Origin: Thermoplasmata archaeon
GTDB lineage: Archaea > Thermoplasmatota > Thermoplasmata > UBA184
Direction: 5' to 3'
Assembly: GCA_030064695.1 (NCBI GenBank)
Contig: JASHYV010000016.1
Span: forward strand, 1-22,001
DNA length: 22,001 bases
The position numbers were made by a program, and so were the translations under genes. Positions 1-8,301 of the stretch are shown here, one piece after another; the first letter of the stretch is position 1, and every line of letters begins with the position of its first letter. The notes under the pieces are model-generated. The model searched no databases, had not been told where the DNA came from, and saw only the letters and a list, made by a program, of their open reading frames with translations.

Positions 1-398
1 GCGACCATCGTGCTGGGTAGCAGCGGCGCCCCGGTCACGTCGGCCCGGGGGACGCCGAGACCCTCGCAGAACCGGAGCCACAGCTCCGGGTGCCCGGGCT
101 CCTTCCCCTTCGGGTCGCCGGCCTCCTCGACCAGCTGGTCGAGGATCATCCGTCGGTACCGGTCGTTCGAGGGCTCCCACGAGCAGTTGGCGAACCGTTC
201 CGCCATCGCGACGGGCACGCTCGCGAGCCACGGGTAGAACTGCTTCACCCAGGCGACCACGAGCGGCTTCGGCACCTCCCCCTTCTCGAGCCGCGCGAAG
301 AACGGATGGGTCGCGAACGGGTGGTTGGCCATCTTGTACTTGGTGAGCTCGTCACGGAACTTCTCGCCCTCGAATCGGACCCAGGGAGGTTCGGGCAT
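1..398 (-). CDS. Heme-oxygenase-like diiron oxidase (PqqC/CADD/TENA-like), 3' part missing
   Basis: This reading frame starts at ATG 398-396 and runs off the left edge, giving 132 residues with no stop. The sequence has the pattern of the PqqC/CADD-like branch of the heme-oxygenase fold: a KMANHPFATHPFFARLEKGE block near residues 22-41, a WVKQFYPWL segment (50-58), and LVEEAGDPKGKEPGHPELW (89-107). In known heme-oxygenase-like diiron oxidases the equivalent Glu (91/92 here) and His (103) are metal ligands. The remaining ligands would lie in the missing C-terminal part. The gene is divergent from the CoA transferase at 486. A TATA-like box at 420-426 lies about 25 nt before the ATG, which suggests a leaderless transcript and supports the start. 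The substrate cannot be told; PqqC, aminobenzoate-forming and plain iron-containing oxidase roles all remain possible. Confidence 0.72.
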   Translation of the reverse strand, partial: MPEPPWVRFEGEKFRDELTKYKMANHPFATHPFFARLEKGEVPKPLVVAWVKQFYPWLASVPVAMAERFANCSWEPSNDRYRRMILDQLVEEAGDPKGKEPGHPELWLRFCEGLGVPRADVTGAPLLPSTMV

Positions 399-419
399 CG
401 GCCGCTCGAGCGGCCCGCG

Positions 420-426
420 CTATTTG
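420..426 (-). promoter_or_regulatory. TATA-like box of the HDO-like gene
   Basis: Read on the minus strand this is CAAATAG, centred about 25 nt upstream of the ATG at 398. It abuts the outer edge of the 429-456 palindrome. The spacing fits archaeal leaderless transcription. Confidence 0.55.
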
Positions 427-428
427 GT

Positions 429-456
429 CGCCGAGGTTCCGTACGGAACCTCGGCG
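429..456. promoter_or_regulatory. Perfect 28-nt palindrome between divergent promoters, probable operator
   Basis: The left half is cgccgaggttccgt and the right half is its exact reverse complement, with no spacer and no mismatch. It lies between a minus-strand TATA-like box (420-426) and a plus-strand TATA-like box (457-463), so it covers the BRE/upstream position of both promoters. That placement suits a dimeric regulator acting on the HDO-like gene and the CoA transferase operon together. A terminator is unlikely because the flanking genes diverge. Confidence 0.75.
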
Positions 457-463
457 TTTATCG
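457..463 (+). promoter_or_regulatory. TATA-like box of the CoA transferase operon
   Basis: tttatcg is centred about 26 nt before the GTG at 486 and directly touches the right edge of the 429-456 palindrome. No Shine-Dalgarno sequence lies between it and the start, so a leaderless mRNA is likely. Confidence 0.6.
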
Positions 464-485
464 ACCGCGGGCGGGCTGGAACGCC

Positions 486-1778
486 GTGACTCCTTCCAGC
501 GACCCGATCGTTCCGGCGTTCGGTCCCCTCGCCGGCGTGCGGGTCGTCGACTCCGCCCGCTTCGTCGCCGGACCCTGGGCCGCGACGTATCTCGGCGAGT
601 TCGGGGCGCGGGTCATCCACGTCGAAGGGCCGCCGTTCGCACCGCCCTACGCGGACGCCACCCGAACGCTGCGGCCCCTGCTCCCGGGTCGGACCGCGGG
701 CACGTCGGTCTCCGAGTCGTGGGTGCAGTACTCCCGGAACAAGCTCTCGCTCGGGCTCGACGTCCGCCGACCCGAGGGCCGGGCGGTGTTCCTCGATCTG
801 CTCCGCGTCTCGGATATCTGGATCGAGTCGTCCCGGCCCGGTACCTACGAGAAGCTCGGGATCTCCGACTCCGACGCATGGGCGGCCAACCCGAAGCTCA
901 CGATCGTGCACGTCTCCGGCTACGGCCAGACCGGGGTTCCCGAGCGCGTCCGGGCGCCGTCCTACGACCTGACGGCGCAGGCGTACAGCGGGTTCCTCTC
1001 GCTGCAGGGGCGCCCGGACCCGGACCCCCCGATGCGGTCGGCCACCGCGCTGAACGACACCGTCACGGGCCTTGCCTCGGCGACGGCGGGCCTGATGGGC
1101 TACATCCAGGCCCAGCGGACGGGTCACGGCCAAGCCGTGGACGTCGCGCAGTACGAGATGTTCTTCATCCTGCTCGAAAACCTTGCCCTGGACTACTTCA
1201 TGCGCGGCGTCGTGCGGGGTCGGTTCGGGACGGGACACGCCCGCTTGCACCCGTACGACGTGCATCGCGCGAAGGACGGCTGGGTCGTCGTGGCCGCCCC
1301 CACCCAGGAGGCCTGGACCCGCCTGCGCGCCGTGATCGGCTTCGACGATCTGCAGTACGACGACCGCGACTATCGACTCGCGCATCGGGAGCCGGTGGAC
1401 GCGGCCATCGCGGCGTTCTGCGCGTCCCGCACGCGGGCGGAGCTCGAAGAGATCGCGCGGCGCGAGGACGTGGCGATCGGGCGGGTCTTCGATATCGCCG
1501 ACATCGCGAAGGATCCGCACTACGCCGCTCGCGGCATGCTGATCGATTGGGAGGACCCGGTCGCGGGTCCCGTGCGGGGCGCCGGGGTGGCGCCCAAGTT
1601 CTCCGAGACCCCCGGCGGGGTCTGGCGAGGCGCGCCCTGGCTGGGCCAGGACAACGAAGCGATCCTCCGCACGGTCCTGGGCTACGATGCCGAGCGGATC
1701 CGGGCGCTCGAAGGCGCGGGCGTCGTGGGCGCGGAGTCGCCCGCCGCCTCGACCGCGCGCCGGGAGGAGAGCGGATGA
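486..1778 (+). CDS. Class III (CaiB/BaiF-family) CoA transferase
   Basis: This 430-residue protein belongs to the family that moves CoA between carboxylic acids (formyl-CoA transferase, CaiB, BaiF), probably in the cytosol. The N-terminal FGPLAGVRVVDSARFVAGPWAATYLGEFGARVIHVE is the family hallmark. VQYSRNKLSLGLDVR, a YDLTAQAYSG region and a TGHGQAVDVAQYE block follow. The catalytic Asp that forms the acyl anhydride in FRC/CaiB (in GDxxTG) aligns with Asp191 in LNDTVTGL. I chose GTG 486 because it sits about 26 nt after a TATA-like box and the homology begins just after it; open frame further upstream lies within the divergent promoter. The stop overlaps the next gene's ATG (ATGA). The acyl-CoA dehydrogenase partner suggests activation then oxidation of an acid, as in the carnitine operon, but the substrate is unknown. 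Confidence 0.9.
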   Translation: MTPSSDPIVPAFGPLAGVRVVDSARFVAGPWAATYLGEFGARVIHVEGPPFAPPYADATRTLRPLLPGRTAGTSVSESWVQYSRNKLSLGLDVRRPEGRAVFLDLLRVSDIWIESSRPGTYEKLGISDSDAWAANPKLTIVHVSGYGQTGVPERVRAPSYDLTAQAYSGFLSLQGRPDPDPPMRSATALNDTVTGLASATAGLMGYIQAQRTGHGQAVDVAQYEMFFILLENLALDYFMRGVVRGRFGTGHARLHPYDVHRAKDGWVVVAAPTQEAWTRLRAVIGFDDLQYDDRDYRLAHREPVDAAIAAFCASRTRAELEEIARREDVAIGRVFDIADIAKDPHYAARGMLIDWEDPVAGPVRGAGVAPKFSETPGGVWRGAPWLGQDNEAILRTVLGYDAERIRALEGAGVVGAESPAASTARREESG

Positions 1779-2941
1779 CCAGCCTTCCGCCGCTTCCTGC
1801 GGAGCCCCTGCTGCCCGAGATCCGCGCGGCCGTGCTCCGTCTCCGTCTGGCCGAACGGTCCGCGGAGCTCGATCGGTCCCCGCAGTTCCCGCGGGACGAG
1901 TTCCGCGAGCTCGGCCGCGCCGGCCTGCTCGGTCTGCGCACGCCGTCGCGTTTCGGGGGGCGCGGTCTCTCGCTGCCGCGGGCCGGCTCCGCCCTATTCC
2001 ACCTCGCCTACCTCTCCGGCACCGCCTTTGCGAAGCTCTCGCTCCAACCGGAGTTCTCGTCCGTGCTCGCGGAGCACGGATCTCCGGAGCTGGTGGACTC
2101 GTGGTACCTCCCGCTGGTGCGAGGGGAGCGGCTCGTCGGAAATCAGATCACCGAGCCCGGCGCCGGCTCGGACGCGGGGGCGATCGCCGCCGAAGCTCGC
2201 GTCGAGCCGGACGGATACCTCCTCAACGGACAGAAGTCGGAGGCCGCCTTCGCGACGGACGCCGACGCCGCGATCGTCTATGCTCGCATCGCGGGCGCCG
2301 ACCACGAGCATGCCTACACGGCGTTCCTCGTGCCCCAGGACCTCCCGGGGATCACGCGGTCGCTGGCCCCGCCGGATCTGGGGGAGCGCTGGCAGCGTCG
2401 AGGGAGCGTCACGTACGCCTCGGTCCGAGTTCCGATCGCGAATCGGATCGGGCAGGAGGGAGCGGCGTTCGGGTACGTTCAACGGGAGCTCACCCGCGAG
2501 CATGCCCTCCTCGCGGCGATCTACCTCGGGGTGGCGCGCGCCTCCTGGGACGAGACCGTGACCTACGTGGGGGAGCGCCAGGCGTTCGGGAAGCCCCTCG
2601 CCCAACAGCAGGCGGTGGCGTTCCCCCTCGTGGAGGACCTGGCCCGTCTCGAGGCCGCGTGGCTTTTCGTCGAGCGCACGCTGACCCGCCTCGAGGAGGG
2701 CCTGGACGCGGGGGCGGACGCCGCCCTCGCGAAGTGGATGGCCACCGAAGTGGCGCTCACCGCGATCGACCACGCCATCCAGTTCCACGGCGGACGAGGG
2801 TACTCGTCCGCGCTGCCCCACGAGCAACGCTGGCGCGACGTGCGCAGCGGGGCGATCGCCCACGGCCCGTCCGAGATCATGCACCTGGTCGCCGCGCGGT
2901 CGATCTGGCCCCGCTCCCGTACGGAATCGGGTCGCCCGTGA
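1775..2941 (+). CDS. Acyl-CoA dehydrogenase
   Basis: This 388-residue flavoenzyme has a normal ACAD length and would convert an acyl-CoA to the 2-enoyl-CoA, passing electrons to an ETF-like acceptor. NQITEPGAGSDAGAIAAEA is the FAD-binding signature, followed by GYLLNGQKSEAAFATDADAAIVYAR. The C-terminal part has RQAFGKPLAQQQ, IQFHGGRGYSS and HGPSEIMHLVAARSI. The YEGT position that carries the MCAD catalytic Glu is His363 here. Glu242, in LTREHALLAA, aligns by eye with Glu254 of isovaleryl-CoA dehydrogenase, so the base appears to be in the helix-G position. ATG 1775 overlaps the upstream stop (ATGA) and follows a good GGAGGAG Shine-Dalgarno at about 1763-1769. The last codons overlap the methyltransferase start, so the three genes are very likely cotranscribed and translationally coupled. 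Confidence 0.9.
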   Translation: MTSLPPLPAEPLLPEIRAAVLRLRLAERSAELDRSPQFPRDEFRELGRAGLLGLRTPSRFGGRGLSLPRAGSALFHLAYLSGTAFAKLSLQPEFSSVLAEHGSPELVDSWYLPLVRGERLVGNQITEPGAGSDAGAIAAEARVEPDGYLLNGQKSEAAFATDADAAIVYARIAGADHEHAYTAFLVPQDLPGITRSLAPPDLGERWQRRGSVTYASVRVPIANRIGQEGAAFGYVQRELTREHALLAAIYLGVARASWDETVTYVGERQAFGKPLAQQQAVAFPLVEDLARLEAAWLFVERTLTRLEEGLDAGADAALAKWMATEVALTAIDHAIQFHGGRGYSSALPHEQRWRDVRSGAIAHGPSEIMHLVAARSIWPRSRTESGRP

Positions 2942-3882
2942 GCCCGACCGGGCGGGCGCGACTCACCGATCCGTTCGGCCGCGTGCGGACCGTGCCCCGC
3001 GCGACCGGCCGCCGGCTGTTCGGCGCGGATCCGGCCCGATACGACCGGGTCCGGCCGGAGTATCCGGCCCGCATCTTCGAGATCCTCGAACGGCGGTGTG
3101 GGCTGGGACCGGGCACGATCGCCTTCGAGGTCGGTCCGGGGACCGGAAAGGCGACCCGTCCGCTGCTGGAGCGAGGCGTGGCTCGGCTGACCCTGATCGA
3201 GCCGGACCCGCGGATGGTGCGCTATCTCCGGCGGAGGCTGGTCCCGGACCGGGCCCGCGTCCGGTATGTCGCCGCGCCGTTCGAGAGCGCGCGGCTCCCC
3301 CCGGCCTCCTTCGACCTCGGTGTTGCCGCGACGTCGTTCCACTGGGTGGGCGAGCGTCGAGCGCTGAGGAAGGTCGCCCGGCTGCTCCGGCCCGGAGGCT
3401 GGTGGGCCGCGTGGTGGAGCCTGACCGGAGACCCGTTCCGCCCGACGCCCTACACTCGCGCCGCGCAGCCGATCTACGACCGGGCCTCCCGTGCCGCACG
3501 CACCGAGGGTCGAGGGACGGACGCCTATCGCCGGGGCGTGCGGGACCGGGTCCGGATGCTCCGGTCGGTCGGCGCCTTCGACCGGATCGCGACCCAGACC
3601 GTGCGGTGGACGCGGACGCTGGACACCGAGTCGCTGATCGACCTCCATCGGACCTTCGGCGACATCGTGCTGCTCCCGTCCGCCGTCCGACGGCGATTCT
3701 TCTCCGAACTGCGGGCGCTCGTGCGGCGTCGGTTCGGCGGTCGGGTGACGCTCCCGATGATCGCGACTGTCTACACCGCGCGCCGGCGGCGGGGTCGTTC
3801 TACGAGGTCCGTGGCGCGCGCCCGCGCGGGCGGACGGGGGCGCCGGCCCCGGGCGTCTCGCGCGTCCCGCTCTTCTCGGTGA
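2938..3882 (+). CDS. Class I SAM-dependent methyltransferase
   Basis: This 314-residue protein has a Rossmann methyltransferase core. Motif I is FEVGPGTGK (63-71), an acidic LIEPDPR follows (86-92), motif II is [14 protein letters not shown] (124-137) and motif III is LLRPGGWW (149-156). The preceding YDRVRPEYP resembles UbiE/trans-aconitate-methyltransferase-like proteins, but the acceptor is unknown. GTG 2938 overlaps the ACAD stop (GTGA), making it the third gene of the operon. The fold seems to end near residue 281 (MIATVYTA). About 33 Arg/Ser-rich residues follow and run 83 nt into the convergent isocitrate lyase gene, so the tail may be a read-on extension rather than a functional domain. 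Confidence 0.82.
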   Translation: MSPTGRARLTDPFGRVRTVPRATGRRLFGADPARYDRVRPEYPARIFEILERRCGLGPGTIAFEVGPGTGKATRPLLERGVARLTLIEPDPRMVRYLRRRLVPDRARVRYVAAPFESARLPPASFDLGVAATSFHWVGERRALRKVARLLRPGGWWAAWWSLTGDPFRPTPYTRAAQPIYDRASRAARTEGRGTDAYRRGVRDRVRMLRSVGAFDRIATQTVRWTRTLDTESLIDLHRTFGDIVLLPSAVRRRFFSELRALVRRRFGGRVTLPMIATVYTARRRRGRSTRSVARARAGGRGRRPRASRASRSSR

Positions 3883-5134
3883 ACTGCTCCTGCTCGGTCG
3901 AGCCCTCCATCGCGAGCGTCGAGGAGAGGCCGCCCGAGAGCACCTGGGCGACGTCGTCGAAGTACCCGGCCCCGACGAACGACTGGTGCTTCACGGCCGC
4001 GTAGCCTTCCTCCTCCGCCCGGAACTCCTCGTCCTGGAGCTGCGAGTACGCCGCCATCCCGGACCGCGCGTAGCCCTTGGCGAGGCGGAACATGGAAAGG
4101 TTCACGGCGTGGAAGCCGGCGAGCGTGACGAATTGGAAGCGGTATCCCATCCCGGCGATCGTCGCCTGGAACTCCTCGATCACCTCGCGCTTCAGTTTCT
4201 TGCTCCAGTTGAACGACGGCGAGCAGTTGTAGGCGAGCAGCTTCCCCGGGAACTCCCGGTGGATCTCCCGCGCGAAGCGTTCGGCCTCGTCCAAGTCGGG
4301 GCCGGCGGTCTCGAACCAGAGCAGGTCGGAGTAGGGGGCGTACGCAAGCCCTCGGGCGATCGCCATGTCGAGGCCCCCGGTGATCTCGAAGAATCCTTCC
4401 GGGGTCCGCTTCCCCGTGAGAAAGGGCGCGTCGCGCGGATCGATGTCGCTCGTGAGCAGCTTCGCGCTCAGGGCGTCCGTGCGCGCGAGCAGGAGCGTCG
4501 GCACGTCCGAGATGTCGGCGGCGAGCCGGGCCGCCCAGAGCTTCTGGTTGAACTCCCGGGCCGGGACCAGGACCTTGCCGCCCATGTGGCCGCACTTCTT
4601 CACCGAGGCCAACTGGTCCTCGAGATGGAGGCCCGCGGCGCCGGACTCGATCAGCGACTTGGTCAGCTCGAAGACGTTCAGGTTCCCCCCGAACCCGGCC
4701 TCGGCGTCGGCCAGGATCGGCGCGAACCAGTCGATCCCGGCCCGCCCGGAGGCATGCTGCTTTTCGTCCTCCCGCCGGAAGGCGTGGTTGATGCGCGCGA
4801 CGAGCGCGGGCATCGAGTCGGCCGGGTACAGGCTCTGATCGGGGTACGTTTGCGCGGCGGTGTTCGCGTCGGCCGCGACCTGCCAGCCGCTGGCATAGAT
4901 CGCCGGCAGGCCCGCAGCGACCATCTGCACCGCCTGGGTGCCCGTCATCGCCCCCAGCGCCGGGACGAACCGCTCCGTGCGCAGGAGATGCCAGAGGCGG
5001 CGTGCCCCGCGTGTCGCGAGCGTCGCGGCGATCGGCACCGAGCCGCGCAGGCGCTCCACGTCCTCGGGGCGATACGGGCGGACGATGCCGGTCCAGCGAG
5101 CGTCCTCGCCGCCGTCGGGGTACGCGATCGTCAT
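3800..5134 (-). CDS. aceA: Isocitrate lyase
   Basis: This 444-residue enzyme cleaves isocitrate to glyoxylate and succinate, the first step of the glyoxylate shunt. The family signature [13 protein letters not shown] is at 179-191 with catalytic Cys181. ADAEAGFGG (142-150) and HLEDQ (170-174) supply the expected metal and substrate residues, and [29 protein letters not shown] lies near the N-terminus. The canonical C-terminus ([15 protein letters not shown]) is followed by about 26 extra residues ([15 protein letters not shown]...) that overlap the 3' end of the methyltransferase by 83 nt. ATG 5134 begins one nucleotide after the malate synthase stop, so the two form an operon with malate synthase first. 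No clear Shine-Dalgarno is visible, and coupling to upstream translation is likely. Confidence 0.97.
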   Translation of the reverse strand: MTIAYPDGGEDARWTGIVRPYRPEDVERLRGSVPIAATLATRGARRLWHLLRTERFVPALGAMTGTQAVQMVAAGLPAIYASGWQVAADANTAAQTYPDQSLYPADSMPALVARINHAFRREDEKQHASGRAGIDWFAPILADAEAGFGGNLNVFELTKSLIESGAAGLHLEDQLASVKKCGHMGGKVLVPAREFNQKLWAARLAADISDVPTLLLARTDALSAKLLTSDIDPRDAPFLTGKRTPEGFFEITGGLDMAIARGLAYAPYSDLLWFETAGPDLDEAERFAREIHREFPGKLLAYNCSPSFNWSKKLKREVIEEFQATIAGMGYRFQFVTLAGFHAVNLSMFRLAKGYARSGMAAYSQLQDEEFRAEEEGYAAVKHQSFVGAGYFDDVAQVLSGGLSSTLAMEGSTEQEQFTEKSGTRETPGAGAPVRPRGRAPRTS

Positions 5135-5135
5135 C

Positions 5136-6788
5136 CTAACGGGCCCCGGGGGCGAGCTCCTCCAGGTAGGGGTAGGCCCGACGTGTGATAAACTCCTCGA
5201 GATCGTCCGATTCCACGACCTCCCGCAAGAGCCGGACCGCGTGGCGGCTCTGCGCGTCCGGCCGACCCCCGTGGAGGTCGGCCAGCATCTGGGCGGCCTC
5301 CTCCTCGAGGACGGTCGCCACTCGGGTCGGGGTCAGCGGCGTGCCGTCGGGAAGCCGAGTGGGCCGATGCACCCAGGTCCACAGCTCCGAACGGGCGATC
5401 TCGACGGTCGCCGCATCCTCCATGAGATGGTCGATTGGGACGCAGCCTACGCCTCGCAGCCACGCATCCAGGTATCGGACCGCCACCCGGGCGTTGTGCC
5501 GGACCCCCGACTCGGTCACCGGGCCGGCGGGCACGGCGAGGAGCTCCGCCGCCCCGATCGGGCCCGGCGGACCCGGGCGGTCGATCTGGTTCGGCGCCGT
5601 CATCTCCCGGTCGAAGACGGCCTGAGCGATCGGCACGAGGGCCGGGTGGGCGACCCACGTGCCGTCGTGGCCGGCACGGACTTCCCGCTCCTTGTCGGCG
5701 ACGACCTTCGCGAGGGCCGCAGCGTTCGCCTCGGGATCGTCTCGGATCGGGATCTGCGCGGCCATCCCGCCCATGGCGTGGGCGCCCCGCCGGTGACAGG
5801 TCCGGATCAAGAGGTGGGAATACGCCGTCAGGAACGGCGTGGACATGACGAGCTGCTCTCGATCCGGGAACCGGATCCGGTCCACGCCCCGGAACTGCTT
5901 CAGAAAGCTGAAGAGATAGTCCCAGCGACCACAGTTGAGCCCGGCGGAGTGCTCGCGGAGCTCGAAGAGGATCTCGTCCATCTGAAACGCCGCGGGCAGC
6001 GTCTCGATCAGCGCCGTGGCGCGCACGGTACCCCGCGGGAGCCCGGCCCACCGCTCGGCGGCCTCGAAGACGTCGTTCCAGAGCCGGGCCTCGAGATAGT
6101 GTTCCATCTTCGGCAGGTAGACGTACGGCGCTGTTCCGCGCGCCACGAGCTCGCGCGCGTTGCGGGCGAAGTACACTCCGAAGTCGAACAGCGACGCGGA
6201 GATCGGTCGCCCGTCCGCCTCGAGGTGGCGCTCCTCGAGGTGCCAGCCCCTCGGGCGCATCATGAGCGTCGCGACCGTGGCCCGGAGCCGGTAGTCCTTG
6301 CCCTCCGAGGAGACGAAGTCGATCCGGCGACGGATCGCGTCGGAGAGCCGCAGCTGCCCCTCGATCGTTCCGGACCAGGTGGGCGCGTGCGCGTCCTCGA
6401 AGTCGGCCATGAACACCCGAGCCCCGGAGTTGAGCGCGTTCAGGATCGTCTTCCGATCCACCGGTCCCGTGATCTCCACTCGGCGATCGACCAGATCCCG
6501 GGCCGGCGGCGAGACCGTCCAGTCGTCGGCCCTTTGCCGCGCCGTCTCCTCGGGGAAGCTCGGCGTCCGGCCCGCTTCCACAAGCGCGCGGAAGCCGCCC
6601 CGACTCCGGAGCACCTCCTGGCGCCGGGCCTCGAATTCGGCCACGAGGTCTCGGACGAACTCGAGCGTGGGGGGATCGAGGGCGAGCGCCGTCTCGGGAT
6701 CCTCCGCAACCGTCAGCCGGAGCTGGGGCCGGAGCCCCTCGGGCCGGCGCGAACCCGATCCCGTTCCCGTGATCCCGAACTCCGCCAT
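5136..6788 (-). CDS. aceB: Malate synthase (A-type)
   Basis: This 550-residue enzyme condenses glyoxylate with acetyl-CoA to malate, completing the shunt with the adjacent isocitrate lyase. The size matches bacterial AceB (about 530) rather than the longer G-type. The signature [16 protein letters not shown] is at 278-293. [13 protein letters not shown] (126-138) and MMRPRGWHL (176-184) are in place. Glu262 and Asp290 are the likely Mg ligands, and [15 protein letters not shown] (456-470) carries the probable catalytic Asp458. I chose ATG 6788 because the family homology begins soon after it, although the frame stays open far upstream, antisense to the 6930 gene, as expected in GC-rich DNA. 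The nearest TATA-like element on this strand is at about 6901-6906, implying a leader of roughly 85 nt. Confidence 0.96.
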   Translation of the reverse strand: MAEFGITGTGSGSRRPEGLRPQLRLTVAEDPETALALDPPTLEFVRDLVAEFEARRQEVLRSRGGFRALVEAGRTPSFPEETARQRADDWTVSPPARDLVDRRVEITGPVDRKTILNALNSGARVFMADFEDAHAPTWSGTIEGQLRLSDAIRRRIDFVSSEGKDYRLRATVATLMMRPRGWHLEERHLEADGRPISASLFDFGVYFARNARELVARGTAPYVYLPKMEHYLEARLWNDVFEAAERWAGLPRGTVRATALIETLPAAFQMDEILFELREHSAGLNCGRWDYLFSFLKQFRGVDRIRFPDREQLVMSTPFLTAYSHLLIRTCHRRGAHAMGGMAAQIPIRDDPEANAAALAKVVADKEREVRAGHDGTWVAHPALVPIAQAVFDREMTAPNQIDRPGPPGPIGAAELLAVPAGPVTESGVRHNARVAVRYLDAWLRGVGCVPIDHLMEDAATVEIARSELWTWVHRPTRLPDGTPLTPTRVATVLEEEAAQMLADLHGGRPDAQSRHAVRLLREVVESDDLEEFITRRAYPYLEELAPGAR

Positions 6789-6900
6789 GCTGGCCGAACC
6801 GAGCTCGGTCGGCGCGCCCACCGGAGCCCCTCGACACCGGCGGGCCGTGAAAAGCGTTCCGCGCCAGACGGCGCCGCCGGTCCTCTTCCGGACACACGTG

Positions 6901-6906
6901 ATATAA
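6901..6906. promoter_or_regulatory. TATA box, possibly shared by divergent genes
   Basis: atataa in the context tgatataagc reads as a TATA box on the plus strand 27 nt before the GTG at 6930. Its complement (CTTATATCA) is also TATA-like and faces the malate synthase gene about 115 nt away. It is the most AT-rich point in this divergent intergenic region. Use in the plus direction is well supported by spacing; use in the minus direction is inference. Confidence 0.6.
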
Positions 6907-6929
6907 GCGTCCTCGCCGGGTCCCACCCG

Positions 6930-8198
6930 GTGCCCGATCCTCCCCGGCTCTCGGTCCTCTCTCTGCTCACCTTCCACGAAGTGCGTGGACTCATCCGACG
7001 GTCGCACGCCGTGATGATGACCGCCTTCTTCGGCGTGCTCTATGCGATCGGTTCGATGGTGCTCGGGGCCATGCTGGTCTTCACCCGGGTCCCCGGGCCG
7101 TCCTCGGCGATGGTGATCTGGTCGCCGGGGGCGGACGCCCAGACCTGGAACTTCCCGGCCTTCGTGCTCGTGGCACCGTGGGGGTACGTCTCCCTTCCGT
7201 TCCTGGCGACGTGGGTCACCATCCTCGTCTCCGTGGGCGTCGCGATGGGCACGTCGGTCGCGATCCTTCTCGTGGTGGCCCTCGTCCGAGCTCGTCGCGG
7301 CACCGGCTCCGCGCCGACCGCGCTGGGGTCGGCGGCGGGGCTCACGCCCGCGATGATCGCGCTCGTCACGCTCGGAGCCTGCTGCGGCACCACCGCCGCG
7401 GCCACGGCGGGCATCGGCGTCGTCGCCCAGATCACGGGCACCTCGACCGCGAACCTGCTGTTCAACAGCTGGTTCCTCGGCGTGTTTCAGGTGGCGGTCG
7501 TATGGATCGCGCTGATCGCGCAAGAACTTCTCCTCCGCGTCTACGGGGAGCTCATCGGGGTCCGGCCGGCCGATGCCACCGGCCTGCCGAGTTACCGCCC
7601 GCCCCGTTTCGACCGGCGGTTCGTCGTCGGTTGCCTGCTCCGTGCGGCGCTGCTCATCGCCGGCGTGAGCTGGGCGCTGGCGATGCTGGTCGCCTGGACG
7701 GTCACATCCCCCGCCCACGCGGGTCCGGCGCTCTGGGCCTCCTGGATCCTCCAGTACGAGCTGGTGGGCTGGATCGCCGTGACGGCGGCGATCTTCCCCG
7801 AAGCCGTCGAGCGTGCGCTGTCGGGCGCGGGTCGCGTGGCGGCCCGCCAGGTCGGCCGGGCGCTGCTGCTGCTCGCGGGACTGTCGCTGGCCATCGGTGC
7901 GCCGGCGCCGCTCGCTTCGGGCGGCTTCGAGGGCCTCGCCAACGAGCTTGCGTACCTCGCGGTCGGCGCCCACGCGTGGTCCGCCGCTCCCCCGGTCTTC
8001 CCGCTCGGCGCCGCGCTCTTGTTCCGATGGCTCGTGCAGTACCTCTTCCTGGGCGGCTTCGCCATCGCTCTCGCTTGGTCGCCAAGGCGCGCCCTCCGCC
8101 CGATCCGATGGACCGTGGGCGCTCCGCTCCCACCGGGACCGACCGAGCGGCCGGCCACCGCGCCGGTCGCGTCCGGCTCCGCGGTCGAAGGCGCGTAG
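6930..8198 (+). CDS. Polytopic membrane protein of unknown function with vicinal Cys pair
   Basis: I do not recognise this 422-residue protein. Hydrophobic stretches suggest about eight membrane segments: near 27-52, 76-96, 97-120, 138-166, 176-204, 232-256, 262-285 and 300-380, the last probably two or more. Segment four contains LVTLGACCGTTAAATAGIG with adjacent Cys151-Cys152 in a small-residue helix, suggestive of metal or redox chemistry but not diagnostic. The C-terminal 35 residues are Pro/Ala-rich and probably cytosolic or disordered. GTG 6930 lies 27 nt after a strong TATA box with no Shine-Dalgarno, so the mRNA is probably leaderless. It is divergent from malate synthase and followed 103 nt later by a cation/proton antiporter on the same strand. 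Confidence 0.75.
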   Translation: MPDPPRLSVLSLLTFHEVRGLIRRSHAVMMTAFFGVLYAIGSMVLGAMLVFTRVPGPSSAMVIWSPGADAQTWNFPAFVLVAPWGYVSLPFLATWVTILVSVGVAMGTSVAILLVVALVRARRGTGSAPTALGSAAGLTPAMIALVTLGACCGTTAAATAGIGVVAQITGTSTANLLFNSWFLGVFQVAVVWIALIAQELLLRVYGELIGVRPADATGLPSYRPPRFDRRFVVGCLLRAALLIAGVSWALAMLVAWTVTSPAHAGPALWASWILQYELVGWIAVTAAIFPEAVERALSGAGRVAARQVGRALLLLAGLSLAIGAPAPLASGGFEGLANELAYLAVGAHAWSAAPPVFPLGAALLFRWLVQYLFLGGFAIALAWSPRRALRPIRWTVGAPLPPGPTERPATAPVASGSAVEGA

Positions 8199-8264
8199 AC
8201 CGCCGTGCCTGGGTGGCCAGCGCTCCGGCGGCGCCCCGACGTCGCGGCCGTCCACCGGCGGATG

Positions 8265-8270
8265 AAAATA
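8265..8270 (+). promoter_or_regulatory. Putative TATA box of the first antiporter
   Basis: aaaata is the only AT-rich run in the 8199-8301 gap. It lies about 34 nt before ATG 8302, implying a leader of only a few nucleotides. A GAGGAG Shine-Dalgarno at about 8291-8296 sits between it and the start, so part of this ribosome site may lie at the very 5' end of the message. Confidence 0.4.
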
Positions 8271-8301
8271 CGCGGAGCGCTACCGGCCGCCGAGGAGTAC
8301 G

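Noticed and set aside
420..1520. Long minus-strand open frame opposite the CoA transferase
   Set aside because: Composition is Arg/Pro/Gly-rich with no family motif, and it mirrors a gene with clear catalytic residues; it is a GC-driven antisense shadow.
3986..5188. 400-codon plus-strand open frame over isocitrate lyase
   Set aside because: The minus strand encodes an unambiguous isocitrate lyase; the plus reading has no recognisable motif.
6789..8255. N-terminal extension of malate synthase by about 490 codons
   Set aside because: The extension is antisense to a well-promoted membrane protein gene and shows no homology; malate synthase homology starts at about 6788.
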